Assembly (NCBI GenBank): GCA_032615215.1
Contig: CP128433.1
Location: 248,001-312,000 of the forward strand
Direction: 5' to 3'
DNA: 64,000 nucleotides
Source: Microbulbifer sp. MKSA007
Lineage (GTDB): Bacteria > Pseudomonadota > Gammaproteobacteria > Pseudomonadales > Cellvibrionaceae
In this document: piece by piece, positions 36,855-44,497 of the stretch
Position numbering within the stretch: position 1 is the stretch's first letter
Layout: every line of letters begins with the position of its first letter
Made by a program: the position numbers and the translations under genes
Notes under the pieces: generated by a model
Databases searched by the model: none
Told to the model about the DNA's origin: nothing
The model's input: the letters and a program-made list of their open reading frames with translations, nothing else

Positions 36855-38344
36855 TTAATAAATCGATTTTTTTCCATGCCACCACATTAGGAAATTCTCT
36901 CCCACTGAATATTGGGGCAGGGAGTGGCGGCTTCTTTTAATCCCCTGTTCCTGTTCCATCTCGGTTACTTTTAACTTGGCGGCTTCAAACCATGCCTCAG
37001 GATTATTCACTCCCTGATTGAGGGCTTCACCGTAAAGCGCGGAACTAAACCAGGTGCGCTCGGAATCATCGCTACATCCAAAGGAGCTGCGATCCGCAGC
37101 GGCCGAAGTAAAGATGACCCGATTGGGGCTATGTAGGGCTTCTACCCATTGACCGGAAAAGCAGGCTGAAACAACGATCCACTGGTACTGGGCGTTAATA
37201 TTGTCCAGCAATCGTTGCCCATCTTTCAGTGAGAAATCATTTAGGGGAATCTCCCCCTCGGCAATTTTGAAATCTCCATTTCGAGCACCATGGCTGACCA
37301 GGTGTATGAGAAGTAAATCTTCTTTGGGGTCCATTAACTGATCAATTGCATTAAGGCTTTCCTGGATACTGGTGCGGGTAGCCAGGGGAAACCGTATCCG
37401 CCGCCGTTACTGAGGCGTAGCATACGTTGGTCAATGCTAAAGGCTTCATCGAGGCGCTCTGCCACCCAGTCCAGCTCCCTGGCAAATACTGGAGAGGTAC
37501 CGTCACCACCTATCAGTAGGGTGTAAGTATCGCGTACGCCAGGTCTCTGTGAGGGGAGGGCTTCTATAGCATTATGTAAGCGCTCACTCTCACTGTAGAG
37601 CCTGGCTTCTGCTTGGGCACCGGGAATATCCGTCTGTGCGCGCCAGGCGTCTTCGCTGGGGTAATAAGTGCCATCGGAGAAATAACCAGGCTCTTCAATT
37701 TTGTTACCTTCAGCATCGGCAATAATTCGCATACCTTCACCTTCTGCTTCTCCATAGCGGAAAGTAGCACGGATAATCGTACCGTCGGGCTGTGTGAGTT
37801 CACCTTCGCCGGAATAGGAGCCGTATTCGAAATTGCCGGTATAACGATGACCATCGCTATCCGAATAGCTACCTTGTATTAAAAAACCGTTTTCAAAGCT
37901 GCCCTGATAAAAGCTGCCATCTTCTGCAGTGAGTTTGCCTTCACCGTGGGGATCAAAGTCTAAAAATTCACCATGATAGCTCCCATCTTCATCCCAATTT
38001 AAAGTACCGCTTTGCAGCTCCCCTTCATGGAATTCTCCCGCCCATTCGGTTTCATCACAGTTATAGCGGCCTTTGCCATGGAATTCTCCGTTTAGGAACT
38101 CCCCTTCATAGCTACAGCCATCACTTCCAGTTAACTCACCTTCACCTGTCATGCGACCTTCTCGAAAGTCGCCACGATAATGGCTGCCATTGGGCCATTC
38201 GAGCTGACCCTGCCCATGAAACAGACCGTTAAGCATCTCGCCTTTGTAAACAGAGCCATCTGGCAAGGCGGTACCACCTGCGAACTGGGTTGGCTCACAG
38301 GCGCTGAGTAAGAAAATAAACGGAGTCAAATAGGTGTATCTCAT
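36855..38344 (-). pseudogene. MORN-repeat lipoprotein fused to C13 caspase-fold peptidase, frameshifted as read
   Basis: Start ATG 38344; lipobox LSAC at residues 13-16. About eight MORN repeats follow (YKGEMLNGLFHGQGQL pattern), then a C13-type domain: RDTYTLLIGGDG, then in another frame LVSHGARNG with the catalytic His and VVSACFSGQ with the Cys. As read it stops at 37334 and a second frame 37334-36855 carries the rest. One more G in the run 37385-37388 restores FPLATRTSIQESLNAIDQLM and one protein of about 500 residues. C13 proteases include legumain and gingipain-like caspase-fold enzymes. An outer-membrane-anchored caspase-like protease is expected. Confidence 0.85.
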
Positions 38345-38404
38345 TCCATGATCCAGCGTCCGGCTTTTGGAATCAGACTAACAAAAAAAGATGCCAGAGG
38401 GCCT

Positions 38405-40002
38405 CTATGTTTTATTCAACTGGTCGAATTTAAGACCGTATTTATCTAAAAGTTGGCGTACCCGGTGTGAGTCGTTGTTGGATTTTTTTGAGGTGCGGCT
38501 CACTTGAAATAATTTGCGTCCGGCCTCTGCCATCGAATTGGAATCTGCACAAACCTGAATTAGCCCAGCTAGTTTGATTTGCTCGTAGTAATCCATCTGC
38601 TCGATGTGGTCACGCCCCAGCAGTGTTTCGATACGGGCAAGGGGTAGCGATGAATCTGTGAGTGGGTTTTGCCATTTAATTCGCAACCTATGGATTTCCT
38701 CTTCCACTACCTGAGTCGTGATACGCCCACCGTCGGCGAGGGTACCCATACGCAGGATACTGGCGTTAAGGTCGCGAAAGTTCGCAGACCAGCTGGCCTC
38801 GCGGGAGCGCCCAAAACTCAGGTACTTTTCCCGTGCTGCTCTATTAAAGCTGACAAGATGCCCGGATTTCCTGGAGAAAGCCTCCAGCTCAAAATCTATA
38901 TTGGGTTCCAGGTCTTCAATACGCTCTCGTAGAGAAGGAAGTCGGTAGGTCCACAGATCGATACGGGCGAGCAGGTCCGCACGAAATTTACCTTCTTGGC
39001 AGAGCTGTACCAGATCCCGGTTGGTACCGGTGATCAGCTGGAAGTGACTGCTTACTTCCTTATCAGAGCCGAAAGGCATAAAGCGTTTATGCTCAATCGC
39101 ACGCAATAACATGGCCTGCTCGTCCAGTCCCAACTCACCGATTTCATCGAGAAACAGCAGGCCCTTATCTGCTTCCATTAGCAAGCCTGGACGGTGGGTG
39201 GTGGCACCGGTATAGGCGCCTTTACGATGGCCGAACAGGGCGGACATGGCATTTTCGCCGCGCAGGGTGGCGCAGTTAACGGCTACCAGGCCACCTTCCA
39301 GCTTGCCCCGCTGCTTGCGTAGTTCAAAGACACGCTGGGCCAGCTGGGATTTACCTGCCCCTGTGGGACCGGTAATTAGTATGGGGGCGTCGGAGCGAAT
39401 CGATACCTGCTCCAGCTGCTCGATCATCTGGTTAAAAGCGAGATTGTTGGTCTCGATTCCCCCTTCAGATAGGTGGTGCCCTCCTGGTGTTCCCTCTGGA
39501 AGCGCGAGGCAATCTGGTCGTATTTGGACAGGTCCAAATCGATGATTTGGTATTCGCCCGGCAAGCTACTGTTCTTTCGCGCCGGGGAAGTTTGCAGCAG
39601 ACGCCCGGGGAAATACCCCGCCTCTGTTAACAGGTACAAGCAGATCTGAGCTACATGGGTACCGGTGGTGATATGCACCAGGTACTGCTCGTCATCCGGC
39701 TTGAAGCTATAGGCGCGGGCGAAATCCAGCAGATTGCTATACACGCTCTCGAAATCCCAAGGGTCATTGAAGTTCACCCGGTGGTGGACCACTTCGGTCT
39801 CTGGAGAGACCCGCGCAATATCTTCTGTGACCTGGTCAGCCAGGCTTCTCGAGTGGTTGTCGAAAAGGAGCTCCAGCCTATCGATCAATAGGTCATCGTG
39901 CTGGCACATGGAAATGTTTGGGCGCCACTTATCCCAGCGCTTGTCGCCTTTGCCGCGCCGGTCCTTACTGGTACCGAGAATACTGATAGCGATTGTCTTC
40001 AT
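38405..40002 (-). pseudogene. rtcR: RtcR, sigma-54 activator of RNA repair, frameshifted as read
   Basis: The first frame (40002-39424, 192 residues) is the RtcR CARF-type sensor domain (HITTGTHVAQICLYLLTEA; family-like RWDKWRPNISMCQ start). The second (39427-38405, 340 residues) is the AAA+ domain with Walker A GPTGAGKS, the sigma-54 contact loop GAYTGA, Walker B LLFLDEIGEL and a C-terminal HTH. RtcR reads RNA ends with 2',3'-cyclic phosphate and turns on rtcB. A run of five G (minus strand; 39459-39463) should be six, giving YLKGGIETNN as in other RtcR. ATGA overlap could allow two separate proteins, but no ribosome site precedes the second ATG. Divergent from rtcB. Confidence 0.92.
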
Positions 40003-40023
40003 GCTATCTAAAATATGATTTAA

Positions 40024-40039
40024 CTATCAAAAAAGATAG
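40024..40039 (+). promoter_or_regulatory. candidate RtcR upstream activating site
   Basis: CTATC (40024-40028) and GATAG (40035-40039) form an inverted repeat six bases apart. Another CTATC is at 40013 and a GATAG near 40085, all in the rtcR-rtcB spacer upstream of the sigma-54 promoter. Confidence 0.5.
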
Positions 40040-40147
40040 ATATTTATGAATCCCTTGTCTCAAGAAATCTACTAAAAAACCCTGAGATAGAAAATAAATC
40101 GTTAAAAAACAATAAGTTACAAGTATTTTTCAGCTGTTTGCAAAAGT

Positions 40148-40163
40148 TGGCACCCAATTCGCT
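40148..40163 (+). promoter_or_regulatory. sigma-54 promoter of rtcB
   Basis: TGGCACCCAATTCGCT fits the -24/-12 consensus TGGCAC-N5-TTGCW with one mismatch, with GG and GC at exactly the right distance. It lies 58 bases before the rtcB ATG. RtcR is a sigma-54 activator encoded divergently. Confidence 0.85.
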
Positions 40164-40221
40164 ATATCAATAACTAAATGAAACACATGAATACCAAGCG
40201 CGGTTTCAAAAGGAGTGGAAG

Positions 40222-41451
40222 ATGAAACCAATGCCATATGAAGTAATGCAGGCAGGTGGGGTACCGATTAAGTCCTGGACCCTGGGTGTGCCTTTTGAAG
40301 ATGAAGCCAAAGCGCAGCTCAAAAATATCTCGCAGATGCCATTCGTCCATAAATGGGTCGCGGCGATGCCTGATGTACATCTGGGCAAAGGCGCCACTAT
40401 TGGCAGTGTGGTCCCAACTCTGGGGGCAGTAATTCCCGCTGCCGTAGGGGTGGATATTGGCTGCGGCATGATGGCGGTTCGCACCAGCCTGACGGCGGCG
40501 CAACTGCCGGACAACCTGGCTGGAGTGCGCAGCGCCATCGAACGCACCGTGCCCCACGGCCGCACTGGCCGGCACCGGGGGAGAGGGCGGGACAAGGGGG
40601 CCTGGGAGAATCCACCGGACGATGCACTTGCCGGTTGGGCGCCTCTAGCCGCCCAGTTTGAACTGCTCAAAGAGAGGCATCCGGTATTAAAAAATACTAA
40701 TAATATCAATCACTTGGGAACACTTGGTACAGGCAATCACTTTATCGAGATGTGCCTGGATGAACAGGGTAGCGTGTGGTTGATGTTGCATAGTGGCTCT
40801 CGGGGAGTGGGAAATCGAATAGGTACTTACTTTATTGAGAAAGCCAAGCGGGATATGGAGCGCTGGCATATCCACTTACCGGACAGTGACCTGGCCTATT
40901 TCCCGGAAGGTACAGAGCACTTTGATGACTATGTGCAGGCGGTGGAGTGGGCGCAGGAGTTTGCCCGTATCAATCGCGAAGTAATGATGGTGCGAACTAT
41001 TAGCGCGGTGAAGCAGGCCCTGGGGATGGATTTTGAGGCACGGATGGAAGCGGTGAATTGTCACCACAATTACGTTTCCCGTGAGCATCATTATGGCAAA
41101 GATGTGTTGGTGACCCGGAAAGGCGCTGTAAGAGCGCGTGCCGGCGAAATGGGTATTATTCCCGGTAGTATGGGGGCCAAGTCATTTATTGTGCGGGGGC
41201 TGGGTAACGAAGAAAGCTTCTGTAGCTGTAGCCATGGGGCCGGACGAGTGATGTCCCGTACCAAGGCCAAAAAGCTGGTCTCCCTGGAAGAGCATCGCGC
41301 GGCCACCGCCGATGTGGAGTGCCGAAAAGACGAGGGTGTGATCGATGAAACCCCATCGGCCTACAAACCTATCGAAAAGGTTATGGCAGCACAGAAAGAC
41401 CTGGTGGAAATCGTCTACACCCTCAAGCAAGTGGTTTGCGTCAAAGGCTGA
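40222..41451 (+). CDS. rtcB: RNA-splicing ligase RtcB
   Basis: 409 residues, site AAGGAG at 40209-40214. Conserved metal and active-site motifs are all present: PDVHLGKGATIG, VGVDIGCGM with Asp and Cys ligands, GTGNHF, HSGSRGVGN, CHHNYV, SMGAKSFIVRG and the guanylated His in CSHGAGR. RtcB joins RNA 2',3'-cyclic-phosphate ends to 5'-OH ends using GTP and Mn2+, so it can repair tRNAs cut by ribotoxins. First gene of the sigma-54 operon. A 619-nt spacer with strong RNA structures separates it from slipin and rtcA. Confidence 0.97.
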   Translation: MKPMPYEVMQAGGVPIKSWTLGVPFEDEAKAQLKNISQMPFVHKWVAAMPDVHLGKGATIGSVVPTLGAVIPAAVGVDIGCGMMAVRTSLTAAQLPDNLAGVRSAIERTVPHGRTGRHRGRGRDKGAWENPPDDALAGWAPLAAQFELLKERHPVLKNTNNINHLGTLGTGNHFIEMCLDEQGSVWLMLHSGSRGVGNRIGTYFIEKAKRDMERWHIHLPDSDLAYFPEGTEHFDDYVQAVEWAQEFARINREVMMVRTISAVKQALGMDFEARMEAVNCHHNYVSREHHYGKDVLVTRKGAVRARAGEMGIIPGSMGAKSFIVRGLGNEESFCSCSHGAGRVMSRTKAKKLVSLEEHRAATADVECRKDEGVIDETPSAYKPIEKVMAAQKDLVEIVYTLKQVVCVKG

Positions 41452-41505
41452 CGCGTTTTAGGCCAGGGATCGGCCGAACTAAAGCAATTGCCAAGCATGC
41501 AGGTT

Positions 41506-41592
41506 GCCGGGCGAATTTGCCGGGTTGCCGCAACCGAGTTTGAGGCCTTTAGCCCGTCAACGGAGCCGGTTCTGAATCCCGGCCCGGCACCA
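41506..41592 (+). ncRNA. tRNA-sized cloverleaf-like RNA ending in ACCA (element A)
   Basis: GCCGGGC (41506-41512) pairs perfectly over 7 bp with GCCCGGC (41582-41588), immediately followed by ACCA, as in a tRNA end; total 87 nt. Inside are a 5-bp hairpin (41523-41535), a second stem (41540-41560) and a T-arm-like CCGG-TTCTGAAT-CCGG (41566-41582, with a bulge). Directly after it is a perfect hairpin CCGCC-TAT-GGCGG (41593-41605). The arms do not fit D- and anticodon-arm consensus, so it is not a normal tRNA. It lies just after rtcB on its transcript. Confidence 0.6.
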
Positions 41593-41613
41593 CCGCCTAT
41601 GGCGGCAGGTGTA

Positions 41614-41782
41614 CCCACGGGGTAGAAGTTCAAACGCCTACTTTGTAGCTCATTTGGTAGAGCAGTCGATAACTTATCGATTTGTAGCAGGTTCGATTCC
41701 TGCCAAAGTCCCATCGTTATCCAAACGACCTGGAAAGAGGCGAGAGCCTGGGGTTCGACTCCCCATTAAAAATCTACCTGGG
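41614..41782 (+). ncRNA. possible Y-RNA-like RNA enclosing element B
   Basis: GGTAGA (41621-41626) pairs with TCTACC (41773-41778) and CCCA (41614-41617) with TGGG (41779-41782), giving a 10-bp closing stem with a 3-nt bulge on the 5' side. Enclosed are element B, hairpin TCGTT-ATCCA-AACGA (41714-41728), stem AGGC-GAGA-GCCT (41738-41749) and a second consensus T-arm TGGGG-TTCGACT-CCCCA (41749-41765). A bulged terminal stem around a tRNA-like module is the plan of YrlA-type Y RNAs. The usual Ro-binding sequence is not clearly visible. Confidence 0.4.
41640..41713 (+). ncRNA. tRNA-like RNA with CCA but non-canonical anticodon loop (element B)
   Basis: 6-bp acceptor ACTTTG (41640-41645) / CAAAGT (41704-41709), then C and an encoded CCA. 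D-arm GCTC-ATTTGGTA-GAGC and T-arm GCAGG-TTCGATT-CCTGC are exact tRNA consensus, including U8, A14, G18-G19 and the T-loop TTCGA. The anticodon arm GTCGA-TAACTTA-TCGAT pairs well but has A, not U, at position 33 and an almost fully self-complementary loop. The acceptor is one pair short. Overall closest to bacterial tRNA-Lys in arm sequence. A tRNA mimic or decayed tRNA inside the rtcB-slipin spacer. Confidence 0.7.
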
Positions 41783-41790
41783 GCCCGATA

Positions 41791-41835
41791 GCCTCTCGAT
41801 ACGGTAAATAGGATTTAGCGATTTACTGCGGAGGC
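41791..41835 (+). ncRNA. stem-loop in the slipin leader
   Basis: GCCTC (41791-41795) pairs with GAGGC (41831-41835), with an inner 8-bp stem CGGTAAAT (41802-41809) / ATTTACTG (41821-41828; one wobble) over an 11-nt loop. Confidence 0.55.
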
Positions 41836-41871
41836 ATTCTGGCAACTGTGTCGTTAATCGTGGGTCTGCCC

Positions 41872-41991
41872 TGTGCGATCCAGCGGCAAGATTTATGATT
41901 GTGTCTCCTGGCCAAGGATTTTGGCTGCAGGCTCAGGGGAGCTAAGTTGAGAAAATCGTAATTCCTCTGCCGCTGGGCTCCACTCGGCACA
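41872..41991 (+). ncRNA. long structured RNA upstream of slipin
   Basis: A nested stem: TGTGC/GCACA (41872-41876, 41987-41991), then a perfect 9-bp CCAGCGGCA / TGCCGCTGG (41880-41888, 41968-41976), then TTATGATT / AATCGTAA (8 bp, one wobble; near 41893-41900 and 41955-41962). Inside are CTCCT/AGGGGAG and a hairpin GCCAA..TTGGC. About 120 nt. It could be a leader element of slipin-rtcA or a processed RNA. No known family recognised. Confidence 0.55.
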
Positions 41992-42025
41992 AACGGTTTA
42001 CCACCTGTCGCTGGACGGGCCCCAC

Positions 42026-42047
42026 CCATTGCGGTAGCGCAGTATGG
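42026..42047 (+). ncRNA. hairpin just before the slipin start
   Basis: CCAT-TGCG pairs with CGCA-(GT)-ATGG over a short loop, ending 23 bases before the slipin ATG and so close to its ribosome site. May affect translation. Confidence 0.4.
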
Positions 42048-42070
42048 AAACGGAATAAAAGATAAGAACC

Positions 42071-43231
42071 ATGATATCTCTGTTCAAAATATGGAAGAAC
42101 GTGGATGTTGCGGATAGCGAGCGAGTGTTGCTATTTCGCCGCAACCGTTTTGAAGGGGTGCTGCCACCTGGCAGCCATCGTATATCCCTATTGTCCGGTG
42201 ATGTACGGGCAGAAACTTATGATATTACCGATGTGGTATTCGGTGAAATCAAAGCCAAATTTTTGTTAAACACCTATGGTGAGGTCCTTGGTGAATACCT
42301 GCAATCCTATGAATTGTCAGACCATCAGGTGGGATTGTTTTACCGGGATAATCACCTGGTCGATATTTTGCCACCGGGTACTTTTCGTGCTGTGTGGAAG
42401 GGCGGTGAATCCGTGCGGGTGGAAATCCTGGACATCTCTGAGGAATACGCCATCGATAAAAAAGTCCTGGGCTTACTGGGGCGAGGTGTACGTGCTGGAC
42501 AAATGCGCACCGCCCTTCAGGCGGTAAGCTACAACGAGATTCCCGATGAGCACGTGGGCCTGTTAATGGTCAACGGTAAGTTGGAAAAGGTGTTACAGCC
42601 CGGCTGTTATGGCTACTGGAAATACAACCGCTCTATCGAGGTCAAGGTACTGGACTTGCGGTTGAAAACCATCGAAGTCAGCGGCCAGGAAATCCTGACC
42701 AAGGATCGGGTCAGCCTGCGTATCAACTTGACTGGTGCTTACAAAATTGCCGATGCAAAAAAAGTAGCGCTAAAGCTCAGCGATAGTACAGGTTTTATTT
42801 ATCGCGAATTGCAGCTGCACTTGCGCGAGGCAGTGGGTACTCAAACCCTGGATAGCCTTCTGGCTGATAAGGACAGGTTGAATATTGTGATTGCGACTGG
42901 CATCCGCGACAAGCTGGCGAAATATGGTATCGAGCTTACCAGTGTCGGGGTTAAGGATATTATTTTGCCCGGCGATATGAAGATGATCCTTAATCAGGTT
43001 GTAGAAGCGCAGAAGGAATCTGAGGCAAATCTGATTAAGCGCAGAGAAGAAACCCAAGCAATGAGATCTCTGCACAATACCGCCAAGCTGATGGATAACA
43101 ACCCGGTATTGTTGCGCTTGAAAGAACTGGAAGCTTTGGAACGGGTCAGTACCCGCATCGATAAAATTTCCGTATATGGCGGTCTCGATGGGGTGATGAA
43201 TGAGTTGGTGAAGTTACGTCCTACGGCTTAA
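42071..43231 (+). CDS. slipin (SPFH/Band 7) protein of the RNA-repair operon
   Basis: 386 residues. The N-terminal part has three related units of about 37 residues (near 17-52, 86-122 and 160-197), each with a V-LL/LF-..-VLPPG-...-V-VEILDI pattern. The third leads into the SPFH domain (residues about 160-310) and a short coiled coil. No membrane helix is seen, unlike typical slipins. Slipin genes are known neighbours of rtcB in several bacteria, role unknown. 45 bases before rtcA. The long RNA-rich leader precedes it. Confidence 0.9.
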   Translation: MISLFKIWKNVDVADSERVLLFRRNRFEGVLPPGSHRISLLSGDVRAETYDITDVVFGEIKAKFLLNTYGEVLGEYLQSYELSDHQVGLFYRDNHLVDILPPGTFRAVWKGGESVRVEILDISEEYAIDKKVLGLLGRGVRAGQMRTALQAVSYNEIPDEHVGLLMVNGKLEKVLQPGCYGYWKYNRSIEVKVLDLRLKTIEVSGQEILTKDRVSLRINLTGAYKIADAKKVALKLSDSTGFIYRELQLHLREAVGTQTLDSLLADKDRLNIVIATGIRDKLAKYGIELTSVGVKDIILPGDMKMILNQVVEAQKESEANLIKRREETQAMRSLHNTAKLMDNNPVLLRLKELEALERVSTRIDKISVYGGLDGVMNELVKLRPTA

Positions 43232-43276
43232 AGGCGCCATTCACCAAAAAAGATGTAAATTTTAAGGAATTAAACA

Positions 43277-44296
43277 GTGATTGAGATAGACGGCGCCCAG
43301 GGGGAGGGCGGCGGACAGATTTTGCGGACTTCCCTCACCTTGTCTGTTTGTTTAGGGGTACCGGTTCGAATTAAGAATATTCGAGCAGGTCGTAAAAAAC
43401 CCGGTTTGTTGCGTCAGCACCTAGCCTGCTTGCGAGCAGCCAAAGCAATTAGCCATGCCGAAGTCAGCGGCGAACAATTGGGTGCTTCGAAAATTACTTT
43501 TGCACCGGGAAAAGTGCGTCCCGGTAAATACCACTTTCCTATTGGCTCGGCCGGAAGTACCAGTTTGGTGTTTCAAACCGTGTTGCTACCGCTGTTATTG
43601 TCCGATGGTGTCAGTGAGCTGTGTCTTGAAGGCGGCACTCACAATAAAAAGGCTCCTAGCTTTGATTTTATAGCCCAGGCATATTTACCCCTGTTGGCTC
43701 GTATGGGCGCTGGTGTGGAGGTGGCTCTGGATGATTATGGTTTCTATCCTGCCGGGGGTGGTTCATGGCGCACACGTATCCAGCCGCTATCGCAGTGGTC
43801 AAAACTGGAGCTGACAGAACGGGGTGAACTTCTGAATGCTGAAGCTGTGGCGACCTCGGCCCATATTCCTGCTCATGTGGCCCAGCGGGAGCTGGCGCAG
43901 GTACGAAAGAAGTGCGAATGGCGATCGGAGCGTCTGCATCAAAGGCAGGTGAAGTCCCAAGGGCCTGGCAATGTACTCTCCCTGCGTCTGCAGTCCCAGC
44001 AAGTGACTGAGGTGTTTGAGGCTATGGGGCAGCAGGGTGTTAGCGCTGAGCGCGTTGCCGATCGCGCGATTCGGCAGATGCAGCGCTATATACACGCTGG
44101 CGTACCTGTGGGCGAACATCTGGCCGACCAATTGATACTCCCATTGGTGCTGGGTGCCGGTGGAAGCTTCACTACCCTGAAGCCGAGCCTCCACCTCTTG
44201 ACCAATATCGAAGTTGTGCGTCAGATAACAGGAGTGGCTATCGATTTGCACCAAGTGGGAGAGGGCCAGTGGCGAGTAGTGGTTGAGAACTGCTAA
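43277..44296 (+). CDS. rtcA: RNA 3'-terminal phosphate cyclase
   Basis: 339 residues, GTG start behind AAGGA. RtcA signatures: GEGGGQILRTSLTLS, IRAGRKKPGLLRQHL, HFPIGSAGSTSLVFQT, EGGTHNKKAPS and the C-terminal PSLHLLTN with the adenylated His. It converts an RNA 3'-phosphate to 2',3'-cyclic phosphate with ATP, making ends that RtcB can use. Co-transcribed with slipin. A GC-rich stem-loop (44326-44347) lies 30 bases after the stop. Confidence 0.97.
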   Translation: MIEIDGAQGEGGGQILRTSLTLSVCLGVPVRIKNIRAGRKKPGLLRQHLACLRAAKAISHAEVSGEQLGASKITFAPGKVRPGKYHFPIGSAGSTSLVFQTVLLPLLLSDGVSELCLEGGTHNKKAPSFDFIAQAYLPLLARMGAGVEVALDDYGFYPAGGGSWRTRIQPLSQWSKLELTERGELLNAEAVATSAHIPAHVAQRELAQVRKKCEWRSERLHQRQVKSQGPGNVLSLRLQSQQVTEVFEAMGQQGVSAERVADRAIRQMQRYIHAGVPVGEHLADQLILPLVLGAGGSFTTLKPSLHLLTNIEVVRQITGVAIDLHQVGEGQWRVVVENC

Positions 44297-44325
44297 GAGA
44301 AAAGAAAGCCCGATGTTAGGTACAA

Positions 44326-44347
44326 GGGGCTGGGTTGCCCCAGCCCT
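44326..44347 (+). terminator. stem-loop after rtcA
   Basis: GGGCTGGG (44327-44334) and CCCAGCCC (44339-44346) pair perfectly over TTGC. No T run follows. Confidence 0.45.
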
Positions 44348-44468
44348 GAGATATTGCCAAAGCCGTCGAAAAATTGTTTAAAAACAATAGGTTAGAGTTT
44401 TAGTGTTCTCTGTAGATGCAGCGGTAAACCGGAAGGCGATTAAAAGCCCTGTTTTCACACCTTTTGTT

Positions 44469-44484
44469 CCCCGCACCTGCGGGG
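44469..44484 (-). terminator. perfect CCCCGCA hairpin, shared end of rtcA and the SRPBCC gene
   Basis: CCCCGCA-CC-TGCGGGG between the two convergent genes. No clear T tail on either side. Confidence 0.5.
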
Positions 44485-44497
44485 TCCTCCTATCTCA

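Noticed and set aside
41640..41713. An ordinary tRNA gene (Lys-like)
   Set aside because: D- and T-arms fit, but the acceptor is one pair short and the anticodon loop lacks U33 and is self-complementary; reported as tRNA-like instead.
44326..44347. A strong intrinsic terminator right after rtcA
   Set aside because: Good stem but no T run; kept only as a weak candidate.
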